Assembly: GCF_042453785.1 (NCBI RefSeq)
Contig: NC_091670.1
Location: 1,116,001 to 1,180,000 of the forward strand
Source: Malus domestica
Lineage: Eukaryota > Streptophyta > Magnoliopsida > Rosales > Rosaceae
DNA: 64,000 bases
Reading direction: 5' to 3'
In this document: positions 21,426 through 32,663 of the stretch, one piece after another
Layout of the letters: every line of letters starts with the position of its first letter
Position numbering within the stretch: the first letter of the stretch is position 1
The notes under the pieces: model-generated
The model's input: the letters and a program-made list of their open reading frames with translations, nothing else
Databases searched by the model: none
Told to the model about the DNA's origin: nothing
Made by a program: the position numbers and the translations under genes

Positions 21426-23241
21426 TGAAGGATTTATTTTGAAAAACATGTTCATTTGAATAACATCTATAGCATGCAATTAACAAATTAAAGGCGGAAT
21501 CATGCTTGTATGCATTCAAAAACAAAACATTACCCATGAAATTCAAAGCCTAGTAGATTGGTGAACCAATAATCAACTCAAAACAAAGTGAGTTGAAATT
21601 AATACCTTTGTAGATTCCTCTTTGCATAAGCAAAGGCTAATCACCCAAAGAGATAGGGCCTTCATTCCTTGCTTCTTAGATCCATGGATTTGGATGGAAG
21701 AATAGGTTCTCCAAGTTCCCAAAATTGAGAACCTCTAAGTCTCTTCACCAAGGTTTGATTGTAGAAGAAATGAGTGACCTTGGAGTAGTAGGATTGCTAG
21801 ATGTACCCTCCAAGGTGTTGGCCTCTTTAGAGAGAAAATGGAGAGACAATTCTCACCCATTTTCACCCAAAATAAACCCTTAATCACATTATGAATATTT
21901 GGCTATAAAGTCCTTTATATAGTCCCTTCAAATAAGTGACCTAAAGAACAAAAAACCCTAATTCATCTACATGGCCGGCCTACTTTGGGATTTTTGGGCT
22001 TTTGGGCCTTTGTGAATCTTTATTCATTAAGTTGTCATACATCTTAAGTCAATGGGCTTGACATTCGAAGCCCATTGGGCCTTAAGGTCCAAAATTATCC
22101 CGAGGTCTTTAACGAACTTATTCGTTTGATTAATTAACATATTAATTAATCCTTGCCATAAATAAATGATTAAACCATTTAATCATTCTTACTCATTTCC
22201 GTTTAATCTTCAATCTCCACCTTTTATGGTGTGCGATCCATTAGGTTCCTTTTAGCGAGGCAGTGGGCGATTAAAACCATTTTACATCGATTGTGAATTG
22301 AAACAATTTTCAATTCTCCCTTTAGTGGTTATACACGTATAGGGCTTCCACAAACCATGGTTGACGCCTAGCAGCATGTCATGGTTACCCAAGCTAATCA
22401 GAAGAGGTTAGAGAACCTATTCAGTTCGGGATTACAAGTGCAATACGGTCCTTCTCTAATCTAATACTCTTGACCACATTGTTTGGTATGATAGTTTATT
22501 TACTCATGTCTACTATCCAATGTGAATCGTTTGCTTATATGATTTCCTTGAATGTGATTTGGAACGCATTCCCCAATCTTATTCATACTCTGGCCAGAGA
22601 TTCCAAATCATATCATAGAGTATTCTCCCTCAACTGTTTGAAGGTTAGAGATCCCTTGTTGCGCATTCACTTGTCTCCATAGCTAAGTGGCTTAACCCCA
22701 ACGATGCCGTGACACCCCGAGGGGGTGAATTAGACATAATCAAAGATTAAGGACTTAACCACAAGACAACTGTGATGCCTCAGGTCAAAGGACAACTTTG
22801 CATTATCCCAACCATGAGTTCTCATGTGACATGGAATATAAGAACTCTTCGTTGATCACGTTCAGTGAACTCATTCTCTTATTGAGCACCTACGTACTTG
22901 TCTTGATGTCACACACACCAATGACTCGAGACTAGTCACTCTCCCTGAGAGAAGACACAGTACGTACTGATCTTAACGGACTGTCAATGCCCAATTGGTA
23001 ATCCTATGATCAGGAACATTTAGGATGTGTCTACGAAAGAATGGTCTCATTAATCTAACTTCATTAGATTGCATTCTCCCAATCACATATTCCTTGGACT
23101 TTATCGTTTAAGCATATAACATTTATATGAGACGGCTCAAACAATAATCTTTGCCCTTTATATGTTAAACTAGATTAGTTTAACATTTGAAATGTCCGTA
23201 AAGTATCATCATATGATTGGTTTTAGGGCACATTTCCAACA
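21426..23241 (-). mobile_element. copia-like element LTR (3' LTR in element orientation)
   Basis: On plus it starts TGAAGGATTTATTTTG and ends GCACATTTCCAACA. A TATA box ACTATATAAAGGA is read on the minus strand near 21,923, which agrees with the minus orientation. Confidence 0.93.
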
Positions 23242-23261
23242 ATCTCCCACTTGCACTAGAG

Positions 23262-23520
23262 CCAATCAGCATTGGTCATCAGTGATGATACCTCTTCTGT
23301 AGTCATTTCATAAATGGCTGAAAAGTAGGCCTAGACAATGGATATCTATATGTTATCCATAGAAGCAACGTTGAGAATATCGACTTCACCATTATACATG
23401 ATTCTCAATCATGAGGTTCAGTCTCTCATTTGTGTTCGGATCTTGATGAGCCCTTGATTCCCAGGCTTGAGCTATCGCCCCATTAGTGTCATACACTTTC
23501 TGGTTGGAACCGTATAGAGA
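23262..23520 (-). pseudogene. copia RNase H C-terminal remnant
   Basis: Minus-strand reading gives KVYDTNGAIAQAWESRAHQD and, after a frame change, NGEVDILNVASMDNI, interrupted by stops, ending NADWL before the polypurine tract. This matches the end of copia pol (DNxGAIAxAxEPRxH..., GDVxxxKVASxxNxADPxTK). Stops and frame shifts make it dead. Confidence 0.7.
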
Positions 23521-25999
23521 GTTCATAAATGAACTTTCCCATCCAAACAACATTGTTGTAAACTTCTATATGGCAATATATCTTGCATTCATAATGGAAC
23601 ACACTAAAGTCATTACTTTAATGTTTCCATCCAAATATCTCTTTAGTCATAATAAAGAGATATCTGTTTATTTCTTCATTCGTAATGAAGAAACATCCAA
23701 TGATGGATTAGATTCATAATCTAATACATTTACGCTTCCATTACGTTACTCTAATTCTTCCTCGATCTTTGAGGAATTTATCCTTTAGTATTTCTTAAAT
23801 ACTTAAGGACTCACTTGACAGTTGCCATGGTTCTGATCCTGGGCTTGTATTGATATCGTCTTGTACCGTTCTCGGTACAACTCATATCAATGTTTTTCAT
23901 ACAATATGAAATACATAAATCCCCTTTCTGTTTACGCATAAAGGATTCTATTTACGCATTATTTCTTTGGGAGTCAACAACTTCTTAGTCTTACTAGAAT
24001 TGTCCATTTGATTGAAGTTTATCATCATATGAGAAACTTCCCAGCATCTCTTGTCTATTATTGGGGATTGATACAATCCAATTATATCCTAAAATCTATC
24101 AATATAGATTTCATTCCCATGTATATAGACTATATCTCCCATATACATTCTATCGTTTATAGAATGCTTAAAGTCATAACTTTAACGAAGAAGAATTCAT
24201 TTCATTTCCAAAATTAATATATCATATATATTTTAAATTTTAGGAACATGATTAACTCCCACTAATCTTTTGTAAAACTCGTAAACAAAAGATTCATTTA
24301 CATCTTGATGAGAAATCAAACGATTTGATTCTTTTTCCTCATAAAATGCAAATAGCTCCCACTAACTTGCTAAGATCCATGATGGATGGATCTCTACAAC
24401 TTACATGTCTTGTGATTTATAGTTTTGGACATATATTATCAAGACTATCTTAATAATGGTTTCGGAAACCCATATTATGTCAAAACATTGAATCACCATT
24501 TTAGTTGTAGCTAGCAATCTTCGAATTAATTGAAACCAAGCCTACCTCAAAGATGGTTTCTTCAAAGTCAACCATTCTCTTTGATTGTAGTTACCTTAAG
24601 CTACCAATTAGCTATGAAGGTTTTATTATTTCGAGTCAAATGGTACTTTACCATTTCCTTGAGCATGTATCATATATACACTCAATGTAGTCATAAGGAT
24701 TTTCATTCTTATTTCTTTCGAATTAAGAGGTGCAACTCTATGACATAGTCATAAAGTTCAAACCATTCAACTGAGACGGTTTATAAATCCTTCTTGACTA
24801 CCTTGGAGCTTAAGGTATAGGAACTAGGTTGTTATATTTGTTGATTACTTTCTTGTCTCTCAAAGAACCCATTCTTCGAGTTCTATCTCTCGTTCATTTG
24901 CTTTTAGGCAAATCACATTGTAGAATTACAATGAACTACCCAACAAAACAACATTTGTTAGTTGGTTTATAGAAGCGATATCCAAAAGTTAATTTAAGGA
25001 TATCCTACAAGATTGTTATCAAACAAATATTGCTTATTAGCACACAACCTCAAATCTTAACATGCTTAAGATTTGTCTTTCTTTCCAACTACATCTTATG
25101 GAGTTATGAAAATTTTGGAAGATCTTCTAATTGACAATTATATTGTTTTTAGAAGTATATATCCTATATATGGGTAATAGATAACATCTAACGAACTAAA
25201 TCTTATTTGAGTTCGTTCTTCTCCTAATGGAGAAATACATTATCTTATGATGCTATTTTCCTTGATATCTTTCAAGGAAACTCATCTAAAGTGTTACCTT
25301 TCCTTGGATCAAATCTAAGGAGGTAAATACTTTAGATATCTTACTCATCTATTTACATTTCTTGAATTCTTTGAAACCTTTTGCAAAGTATTCGGACTTG
25401 TGTTTATTCAAAATAAACTATAGTCCAACCGAGAGTGATCTTCGGTGAATGTCATATAACATGAGTAGTATTATGTTGTGGACAAGTGCCACTAACATCT
25501 AAGTGAATTAACCTCAACAACTTTGTGATTCTTTCTTCTTTCCAAAAGAATAAAGATTCGAACATTTCGCCTCCATACAATTTTAACAAGAAGGTATTGG
25601 ATCCGGATCTAACGATCCAAAGCGTCCATCTATGACCAACTCGTAATTTATGTTTTTAGAGGTATCACAACTTTAGTTGGGATTAGTCACTACCTTGCAA
25701 CCTTTTGGGTTTTAAGCATCATTATTTTCTAAACAGTTAACACTACCATATTATCTCTACTATAGAGACAATCAATTAGATTACTATAATCCAATTTCTT
25801 TGGTAGTTCATATGAGGAAGTAAGTACTATCTGCTTTCGCAGAGATCTATATCTTATTCACGTTCCGTATGTGAAGCACCTTTTCTTCTCTCATATATCT
25901 TCTACTTCTTATTAGTCACACTTTTACAACGATTTGTAAAACATAGTTACTAATACGGAATCATACATTCAAGTAGAAGAACCAACTGTTTTGAACTAT
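23521..25999 (-). other. decayed copia interior
   Basis: AT-rich and stop-filled on both strands. CTCCCACT/AGTGGGAG-type phrases recur (24,256, 24,356). It probably derives from pol, but I could not read further domains with confidence. Confidence 0.45.
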
Positions 26000-26266
26000 T
26001 CAAGAACAATTTACAACACCTTCGAAAGGTGTGTTCTTGACACTTGCAAGACATTTCTTGCAAATACCCCTTCCAATTTCCATCCTTTCATAAAGAAAGT
26101 TTGTTCCCTTGGAGTTATTTATCTTCTTTATTTGACTTTCACCTTTGACTACATTAGTCATGGTCCCTAAACTCCCACTATCTCTCTTGAAACCCTTTTC
26201 AATTGTGTTATACACATCAAACAATTTGGAGAGTATGTGGTTATTGTTCACTACATAGTTTACCAT
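26000..26266 (-). pseudogene. copia gag zinc-knuckle remnant
   Basis: An 88-codon minus frame reads VNYVVNNNHILSKLFDVYNT at its start, resembling the VNYNMN...LxELxxMLxxAE segment of copia gag. It ends IGRGICKKCLASVKNT, resembling the GHWKRNCKKYLASLKN knuckle. The cysteines and histidine of the knuckle are partly lost. The call rests on two short similarities. Confidence 0.45.
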
Positions 26267-27028
26267 AAACTTAGTGAACCATTAGGATAGGGAAACAAAG
26301 GTAAAGTCCTTGCCTAGTTTCCGTCTCGTTAAGTGGTTTAACACTTCAACACTCAATGATTCAAAATCATCATAAGTCCATGTTAATGGACTATTTTTGT
26401 CAACCAACCATTATGTTCTAAACATAATTACAAACTTTCAAGAGTTGTACAAGGCAACTCTCATTTCTTCATACAACATTTGGAAGTGAAGAATCATGGC
26501 ACATTAAGTGTCCAAGCCTTTGTGCTTTCTTCTCAAGTTCCTTGTTCATGTAACAAAGAAACAAGCACTAAGTGTTTGCATTGATTAAGGGTTGTTCAAA
26601 GCAACTCTTATTTCTTCATACAACAATTTGTAATTGAAGAATTATGACATTAAAAGTGTTGTCCTCTTTATGATAGACCTATTCTAACATATTCTTCTAA
26701 TGATACATTATCAATAGGAAGATTGTGAGGATGAGACTACTTAGGTACATTTACAAGCCATTAAAGACAATCTATGGTTTTGTAGTACCAAGTCCGTAAA
26801 CTAAACGTTCGGCTTTTATTTGTCAAGTGTTGGATAACGTTTGCAAATATATTGGTAAACAAATACATAACGAATATAAATTGATTGATTTTAAGCCATT
26901 TGATTCGGGTCTTTAAATCAAATAGCATCACCCACTATTTTTGGCAAATTCCATATCCCTCATTGGAATTCGAGAGTTTTGGATGAAACTCTTAGTAGGT
27001 TATGGGAGGCTCACTATTACCAAGCCCA

Positions 27029-27244
27029 CCTCAGAATTATATCATGTTGGCTAGCGTTAATGATAATGAGAGAGTACGCTTACTCATTTGCAACTAATGC
27101 AAGTACCCATCTTATTTGGCCTCTAGAGAATGATTGCCTCAGAATTATATCATGTTGGCTCCATTGCACTTAGTTAAGTCATTTCCACCATGCTTAGTTC
27201 ATGTAGGGGTTCAAGCATAGCCTCAGAATTATATCATGTTGGCT
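27029..27244 (+). repeat. 24-bp motif in triplicate
   Basis: CCTCAGAATTATATCATGTT followed by GGCT occurs exactly at 27,029, 27,137 and 27,221, with unrelated sequence of 84 and 60 bases between. Identity of the three copies in an otherwise decayed interior is notable. Confidence 0.9.
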
Positions 27245-28543
27245 AAACTCGTTGCCTACACTCACCTCATCATATGCGTATAGACTCTTCCTGAGTATAA
27301 GCATGCACTTTGTACTTCCCCATTATAGGGTGAAGGCGGTGTACAAGTCATAAACGATTGGAGCCTACCACGGTGGAAGGCCACGAAAGAGTGTTCAAAG
27401 CACTCTCACGCTTTCAACTTAATATTGGGTTGGTTGAGGGTTTTAGGTCTCATCATATATCAATATACATTTTAATCTCTATTAAAACAATTTTGGTCCT
27501 ATTACAACTATTGGTCCATATGATTGTTTTAGTTGTACATAATACTCCCACTATGCTTTTAAAACGGTTTTTAAAGCAAGAGTATATGTTACTACTAACA
27601 TAAGGTTTGCATTCATTTAATGGACTATATAGTTGCCTTAGGGCCTTAGGATGACTATGAACCTTTGTTTAGATTCAACACGAGCCTTGTGTTGAATCTC
27701 GGTCTAGGGATGGAGATTGATTTTAGTTACGCGTTTAATCACATTAAGGCGTGTTGTCTTAGGGGCGTTGGACCCAATTACTTCATTTTCATGCATATCA
27801 TATAAAGCAAGAAAGAAATACTTCAAAGTAAAGGATGAGCTTATGCTCATTACAACATTTGCATAAAACAAATTACCTTAAAGTAAAGAAGGACTTATGC
27901 CCTTTTACAACATTTGATTAAATCAAATTACAACCAAAATCTAATCTACACATTCCCATGGTTCAAACAAATTTGAAACGCCTTTCACATAGCTCAATTA
28001 TATTAGGCTTAGGTTCATAATCATCCTTTAATTAATTAACGCTTTAACTAATTAATTGAATGCAACATTTTCATTTGGTTTTTGTATCCATAAAATTGAT
28101 TTAAGTGGAGCTAAACAAAATGAAAATCCAATTCTCATTTAAAGAGACAAAACAATTTTGTTCTCATCCTATTTGGGCCATCATGCAATAACCACAACTT
28201 TTTGGGCCATATTGCGAAAACATAAACTTTTGGGGTCACTTTGTAAAAACACAAAAGTCACTACTTCATGTAAATACAACTAGAACCCAAAATTTAAATA
28301 AATTCAAAAACTTCATTAAAGGAGCAAAACAATTTGTCCTTTAGCGTTTTTAGGCCTTAACGTCAAAACGTAAACTTTCGGGTCAAAGTACAAATACACA
28401 AAAGTATCAAAACTTTATGTAATTGCATAAAAGCCCCAAAAATACCCTATTTTATTAGGGTGGCCGGTTTTTAGGGATAAAAATGAGTGATGGGTGTTTT
28501 GATTTATTAGTTTTGTCAAAAACAATCAAGTAGTGCTTTCACC

Positions 28544-28692
28544 TTTCATAAAAATAATATATGTTTTGATGATTGATGTTTCCATCATCATTTATTCAAA
28601 TATTTAACACTTTAAATACTTTCATAAAATTAATATATGTTTTGATGATTGATGTTTCCATCATCATTTATTCAAATATTTAACACTTTAAA
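28544..28692 (+). repeat. 76-bp tandem duplication
   Basis: The block TTTCATAAAAATAATATATG through CACTTTAAATAC is followed directly by a second copy with one substitution. Confidence 0.9.
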
Positions 28693-29191
28693 TACATGAT
28701 AAATCATTTGAAAAACATATAACATAAACTTTATGAAATATTCAAAACTTTGAATCAAAACACAAAACCTTTTTGTTCTTGGCAAGAACATCAAGAACAA
28801 TGAAGAACATCCATGAAAACCCATAAGAGCTCCATGAATGTTTTCAAGCCATAAAACTCAAATTTTCACCATTCAAAATGGTGTTAACATCCTAGGGTAC
28901 TTAGGGGTTCCAAAAGTCACCTTAAAACATTTTTAACAAGACAAACATGAACCCAAAAAATCACCCTTTGGATTTGGCCGAAAATCCCAAAAATCATGGC
29001 ACCAAATTTTAGCTCCAATATTCATCCTCATATGAACTACATCTACAACATTTGAGATGGCAAATTTTCAAACAAAATTTACATTCAAAGAAGCAAGAAT
29101 AAAGCTTGTAACAATTACAACTTTTAAATCATAAACTTATGAACTACAAAACCCAAAAGGATTCACCAACTACTAGACCTACTAGACCTAG

Positions 29192-29203
29192 GCTCTGATA
29201 CCA
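29192..29203 (-). promoter_or_regulatory. copia primer-binding site (tRNA-iMet)
   Basis: Minus-strand TGGTATCAGAGC lies two bases after the 5' LTR. This is the standard initiator-Met complement of plant copia elements. Confidence 0.88.
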
Positions 29204-29205
29204 CT

Positions 29206-31021
29206 TGAAGGATTTATTTTGAAAAACATGTTCATTTGAATAACATCTATAGCATGCAATTAACAAATTAAAGGCGGAATCATGCTTGTATGCATTCAAA
29301 AACAAAACATTACCCATGAAATTCAAAGCCTAGTAGATTGGTGAACCAATAATCAACTCAAAACAAAGTGAGTTGAAATTAATACCTTTGTAGATTCCTC
29401 TTTGCATAAGCAAAGGCTAATCACCCAAAGAGATAGGGCCTTCATTCCTTGCTTCTTAGATCCATGGATTTGGATGGAAGAATAGGTTCTCCAAGTTCCC
29501 AAAATTGAGAACCTCTAAGTCTCTTCACCAAGGTTTGATTGTAGAAGAAATGAGTGACCTTGGAGTAGTAGGATTGCTAGATGTACCCTCCAAGGTGTTG
29601 GCCTCTTTAGAGAGAAAATGGAGAGACAATTCTCACCCATTTTCACCCAAAATAAACCCTTAATCACATTATGAATATTTGGCTATAAAGTCCTTTATAT
29701 AGTCCCTTCAAATAAGTGACCTAAAGAACAAAAAACCCTAATTCATCTACATGGCCGGCCTACTTTGGGATTTTTGGGCTTTTGGGCCTTTGTGAATCTT
29801 TATTCATTAAGTTGTCATACATCTTAAGTCAATGGGCTTGACATTCGAAGCCCATTGGGCCTTAAGGTCCAAAATTATCCCGAGGTCTTTAACGAACTTA
29901 TTCGTTTGATTAATTAACATATTAATTAATCCTTGCCATAAATAAATGATTAAACCATTTAATCATTCTTACTCATTTCCGTTTAATCTTCAATCTCCAC
30001 CTTTTATGGTGTGCGATCCATTAGGTTCCTTTTAGCGAGGCAGTGGGCGATTAAAACCATTTTACATCGATTGTGAATTGAAACAATTTTCAATTCTCCC
30101 TTTAGTGGTTATACACGTATAGGGCTTCCACAAACCATGGTTGACGCCTAGCAGCATGTCATGGTTACCCAAGCTAATCAGAAGAGGTTAGAGAACCTAT
30201 TCAGTTCGGGATTACAAATGCAATACGGTCCTTCTCTAATCTAATACTCTTGACCACATTGTTTGGTATGATAGTTTATTTACTCATGTCTACTATCCAA
30301 TGTGAATCGTTTGCTTATATGATTTCCTTGAATGTGATTTGGAACGCATTCCCCAATCTTATTCATACTCTGGCCAGAGATTCCAAATCATATCATAGAG
30401 TATTCTCCCTCAACTGTTTGAAGGTTAGAGATCCCTTGTTGCGCATTCACTTGTCTCCATAGCTAAGTGGCTTAACCCCAACGATGCCGTGACACCCCGA
30501 GGGGGTGAATTAGACATAATCAAAGATTAAGGACTTAACCACAAGACAACTGTGATGCCTCAGGTCAAAGGACAACTTTGCATTATCCCAACCATGAGTT
30601 CTCATGTGACATGGAATATAAGAACTCTTCGTTGATCACGTTCAGTGAACTCATTCTCTTATTGAGCACCTACGTACTTGTCTTGATGTCACACACACCA
30701 ATGACTCGAGACTAGTCACTCTCCCTGAGAGAAGACACAGTACGTACTGATCTTAACGGACTGTCAATGCCCAATTGGTAATCCTATGATCAGGAACATT
30801 TATGATGTGTCTACGAAAGAATGGTCTCATTAATCTAACTTCATTAGATTGCATTCTCCCAATCACATATTCCTTGGACTTTATCGTTTAAGCATATAAC
30901 ATTTATATGAGACGGCTCAAACAATAATCTTTGCCCTTTATATGTTAAACTAGATTAGTTTAACATTTGAAATGTCCGTAAAGTATCATCATATGATTGG
31001 TTTTAGGGCACATTTCCAACA
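29206..31021 (-). mobile_element. copia-like element LTR (5' LTR in element orientation)
   Basis: Same length as the left copy. By eye only two substitutions: ACAAATG against ACAAGTG at about 30,217, and TATGATG against TAGGATG at about 30,803. Confidence 0.93.
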
Positions 31022-31249
31022 GTTTGCTCCCTGCGATTCCTCCGTAAATTCTACTCAAGTTCTGGATCAAGTGGAATCAATTTCTGCACTGTTGAACGGG
31101 TGCTGACCATGCACAGATTTCTGAGATCTGCACTGCCGTACTGTTGTAATCTGTAAAAATAAAATAAAAACGAAAATTAATTTTTTTTTATATGTATGAA
31201 CAGCAATAACTAATTGAAAATCTGATTAGTATGGATTATTTTAAATAAT

Positions 31250-31266
31250 CCCCGGCAACGGCGCCA
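31250..31266 (-). promoter_or_regulatory. second, inverted tRNA-Asp primer-binding site
   Basis: Minus-strand TGGCGCCGTTGCCGGGG lies directly inside the truncated right LTR and upstream of gag in the gag direction. After GGGGAT it diverges from the left site. The adjoining plus-strand bases 31,203-31,249 resemble LTR bases 16,171-16,214. Confidence 0.8.
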
Positions 31267-31270
31267 TTTT

Positions 31271-32363
31271 TTCTGGAGAAGTGTTCAGAATATTCTAAAC
31301 ATTAAATCCAGCTATATTGGGCCAGTTTTGGAGCAGCTTATGGGCCAAAACGTGGCTGTTCAGATTTTAGACGAATTTTATCATTTAATTTAGGGTTATG
31401 TTTCCTAGGGTTTGTGTGGAGGCTTAGCAGATATATTGCTTGGCCGTCTACAGTTTTTGGGGACAACATTTTTTTTATGCAATTTTGGAGACAGAGAGAA
31501 GTGCTAGGGTTTTGGAGATTTTCTACTTGAAGGTGTTTTCAATCATTTTCTTAAGAATATTTTCTATGATTTCAATTATGAGTATGCGTAACTAATTCCT
31601 TTTGCTAGGGCGAAGCCTTGAGCCTTAGCATGAATATGTGATTTTTATTTAATTGTTTATGATTGATTGCATGCATACTTTGAATTGTTAATCACCGGGA
31701 TAAAAAGTATCTAATGATTTTAATGCCTGATCACCATTAGGATTTTTAGAAAAGTAATTTGATGCAATTTTGGTCGGAAGGTTCCCTGAAATTGACGCTG
31801 GCTTCTTGTGATTAATAATTGTAATTTCGCTTAGGATGAATATCACGTCTTAAGGATTGCATGGTTTTTCAAAGGATTTTCATAAAGCGTAATGAGTCTT
31901 TCATGTTCAGATTTGATCCGAACGTCCGGACGGGTTGCATGTTAGATATACGTTATATGTTGGAGGTTCCAAGTAGAATATGAATTAGGAAAATCTAACC
32001 TTCAAAGTGGCATGTGTAGATTATAAGTAATTGATAAAAATTCATAGGATTGCTAGGTGATGGTGGAACCCTAGTGTTTTCTTAATTTGATTCTCCCAAA
32101 ACTGTTTTCTTCTCTCTAGCTCTAATATTGCAGATTGTTTATTTTAATTCATTAATTTCGTTTTTATTTTAATTAGGTTATAAAATCAATCACCTAAACT
32201 TCTACTTTACAATAATTAAATGGAATCTGATTAGTTTTGAATTATTTAATAATCCCTGTGGAGACGACCTTGCGAGATCCGTTTATACTACAATAACCTT
32301 GTGATTCTTGCAAGTAAAATAGGAGATTTAAGCTCGTTCACATGAGTAGTAAAAATCCTATCA
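31271..32363 (+). mobile_element. right LTR, lacking its first 337 bp
   Basis: Aligns without gaps to 15,231-16,323 of the left LTR. The portion 14,894-15,230 is missing and replaced by the inverted primer-binding site. The outer end TAAAAATCCTATCA is intact and is followed by TGTTA. Confidence 0.88.
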
Positions 32364-32455
32364 TGTTACACGACACGACCCGTTAAGATATCGGGTATGA
32401 CACAAAAACGACACGAACACGGAAAACACGACACGAATGCCAGGTCTATTGTGCC

Positions 32456-32663
32456 CTTAGATGTAAAATATAGGCACAATAATATATTTGAGTTCATCTT
32501 TTTAAACAAAGTGGTCAGAAAATGTGTTTGTGTCCATTTTTTTTTATATTGGGCATAATATGTAGTGTCCTTTATTGAATGGGCACTGTTTTAATCCTTT
32601 TGTGTTGAAAGACACACAATTTTGTCCATAATTTTGTGCCCAAAGGCCATTTTTGTTGTAGTG
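32456..32663 (+). mobile_element. CACTA-type transposon terminus
   Basis: The sequence ends GGCCATTTTTGTTGTAGTG, the complement of CACTACAACAAAAATGGCC. Subterminal GTGCCC and GGGCA words occur at 32,451, 32,555, 32,580 and 32,636. It is continuous with 10,606-10,763 once the hAT insertion is removed. The other terminus was not found in the window and may lie left of the gypsy element. Confidence 0.5.

Larger units (their letters stand above)
26267..29191 (-). other. copia 5' non-coding/decayed gag region
   Basis: No intact reading frame. It contains the 24-bp triplicate at 27,029-27,244 and the 76-bp tandem duplication at 28,544-28,692, listed separately. Confidence 0.45.
21426..31021 (-). 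mobile_element. Ty1/copia-like LTR element with degraded interior, recent insertion
   Basis: Two 1,816-bp LTRs (21,426-23,241 and 29,206-31,021) are flanked by GTTTG (21,421-21,425 and 31,022-31,026). It interrupts the gag leader of the outer element. On the minus strand the right LTR is followed by AG and then TGGTATCAGAGC (29,203-29,192), the initiator-tRNA-Met primer site typical of copia elements. The left LTR is preceded by the polypurine tract AAGTGGGAGA (about 23,252-23,243). The interior (5,964 bp) keeps only shreds of gag and RNase H. Confidence 0.93.
14894..32363. mobile_element. Athila-like gag-protease LTR element with inverted internal domain
   Basis: Same-orientation LTRs (14,894-16,323 and 31,271-32,363) are flanked by TGTTA on both sides (14,889-14,893 and 32,364-32,368). 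The whole unit therefore integrated as one cDNA into the hAT-like element. The LTRs read 5' to 3' on the plus strand, and a tRNA-Asp primer-binding site follows the left LTR. However, gag and protease are on the minus strand, and a second, minus-strand primer-binding site sits at the inner edge of the right LTR. Reverse transcriptase and integrase are absent, as in non-autonomous elements that keep only gag. Without the later copia insertion the element is about 7.9 kb. The LTRs differ at about 17 of 1,093 aligned bases by eye. Confidence 0.75.
10772..32447. mobile_element. hAT-like DNA transposon, split by nested LTR elements
   Basis: The left end reads TAGACCTGGCAG and the right end, reverse-complemented, reads AGACCTGGCATTCGTGTCGTG. 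The flanks carry ATTGTGCC at 10,764-10,771 and again at 32,448-32,455, an 8-bp duplication as expected for hAT. If the shared A is counted in the element, the duplication is 7 bp. Subterminal ACGGGT/ACCCGT repeats (10,830-10,960, 14,800-14,880, 32,375-32,395) support it. No transposase is recognised, so it is non-autonomous. Without the nested LTR element it is about 4.2 kb, of which 2.65 kb is a satellite array. Confidence 0.75.
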
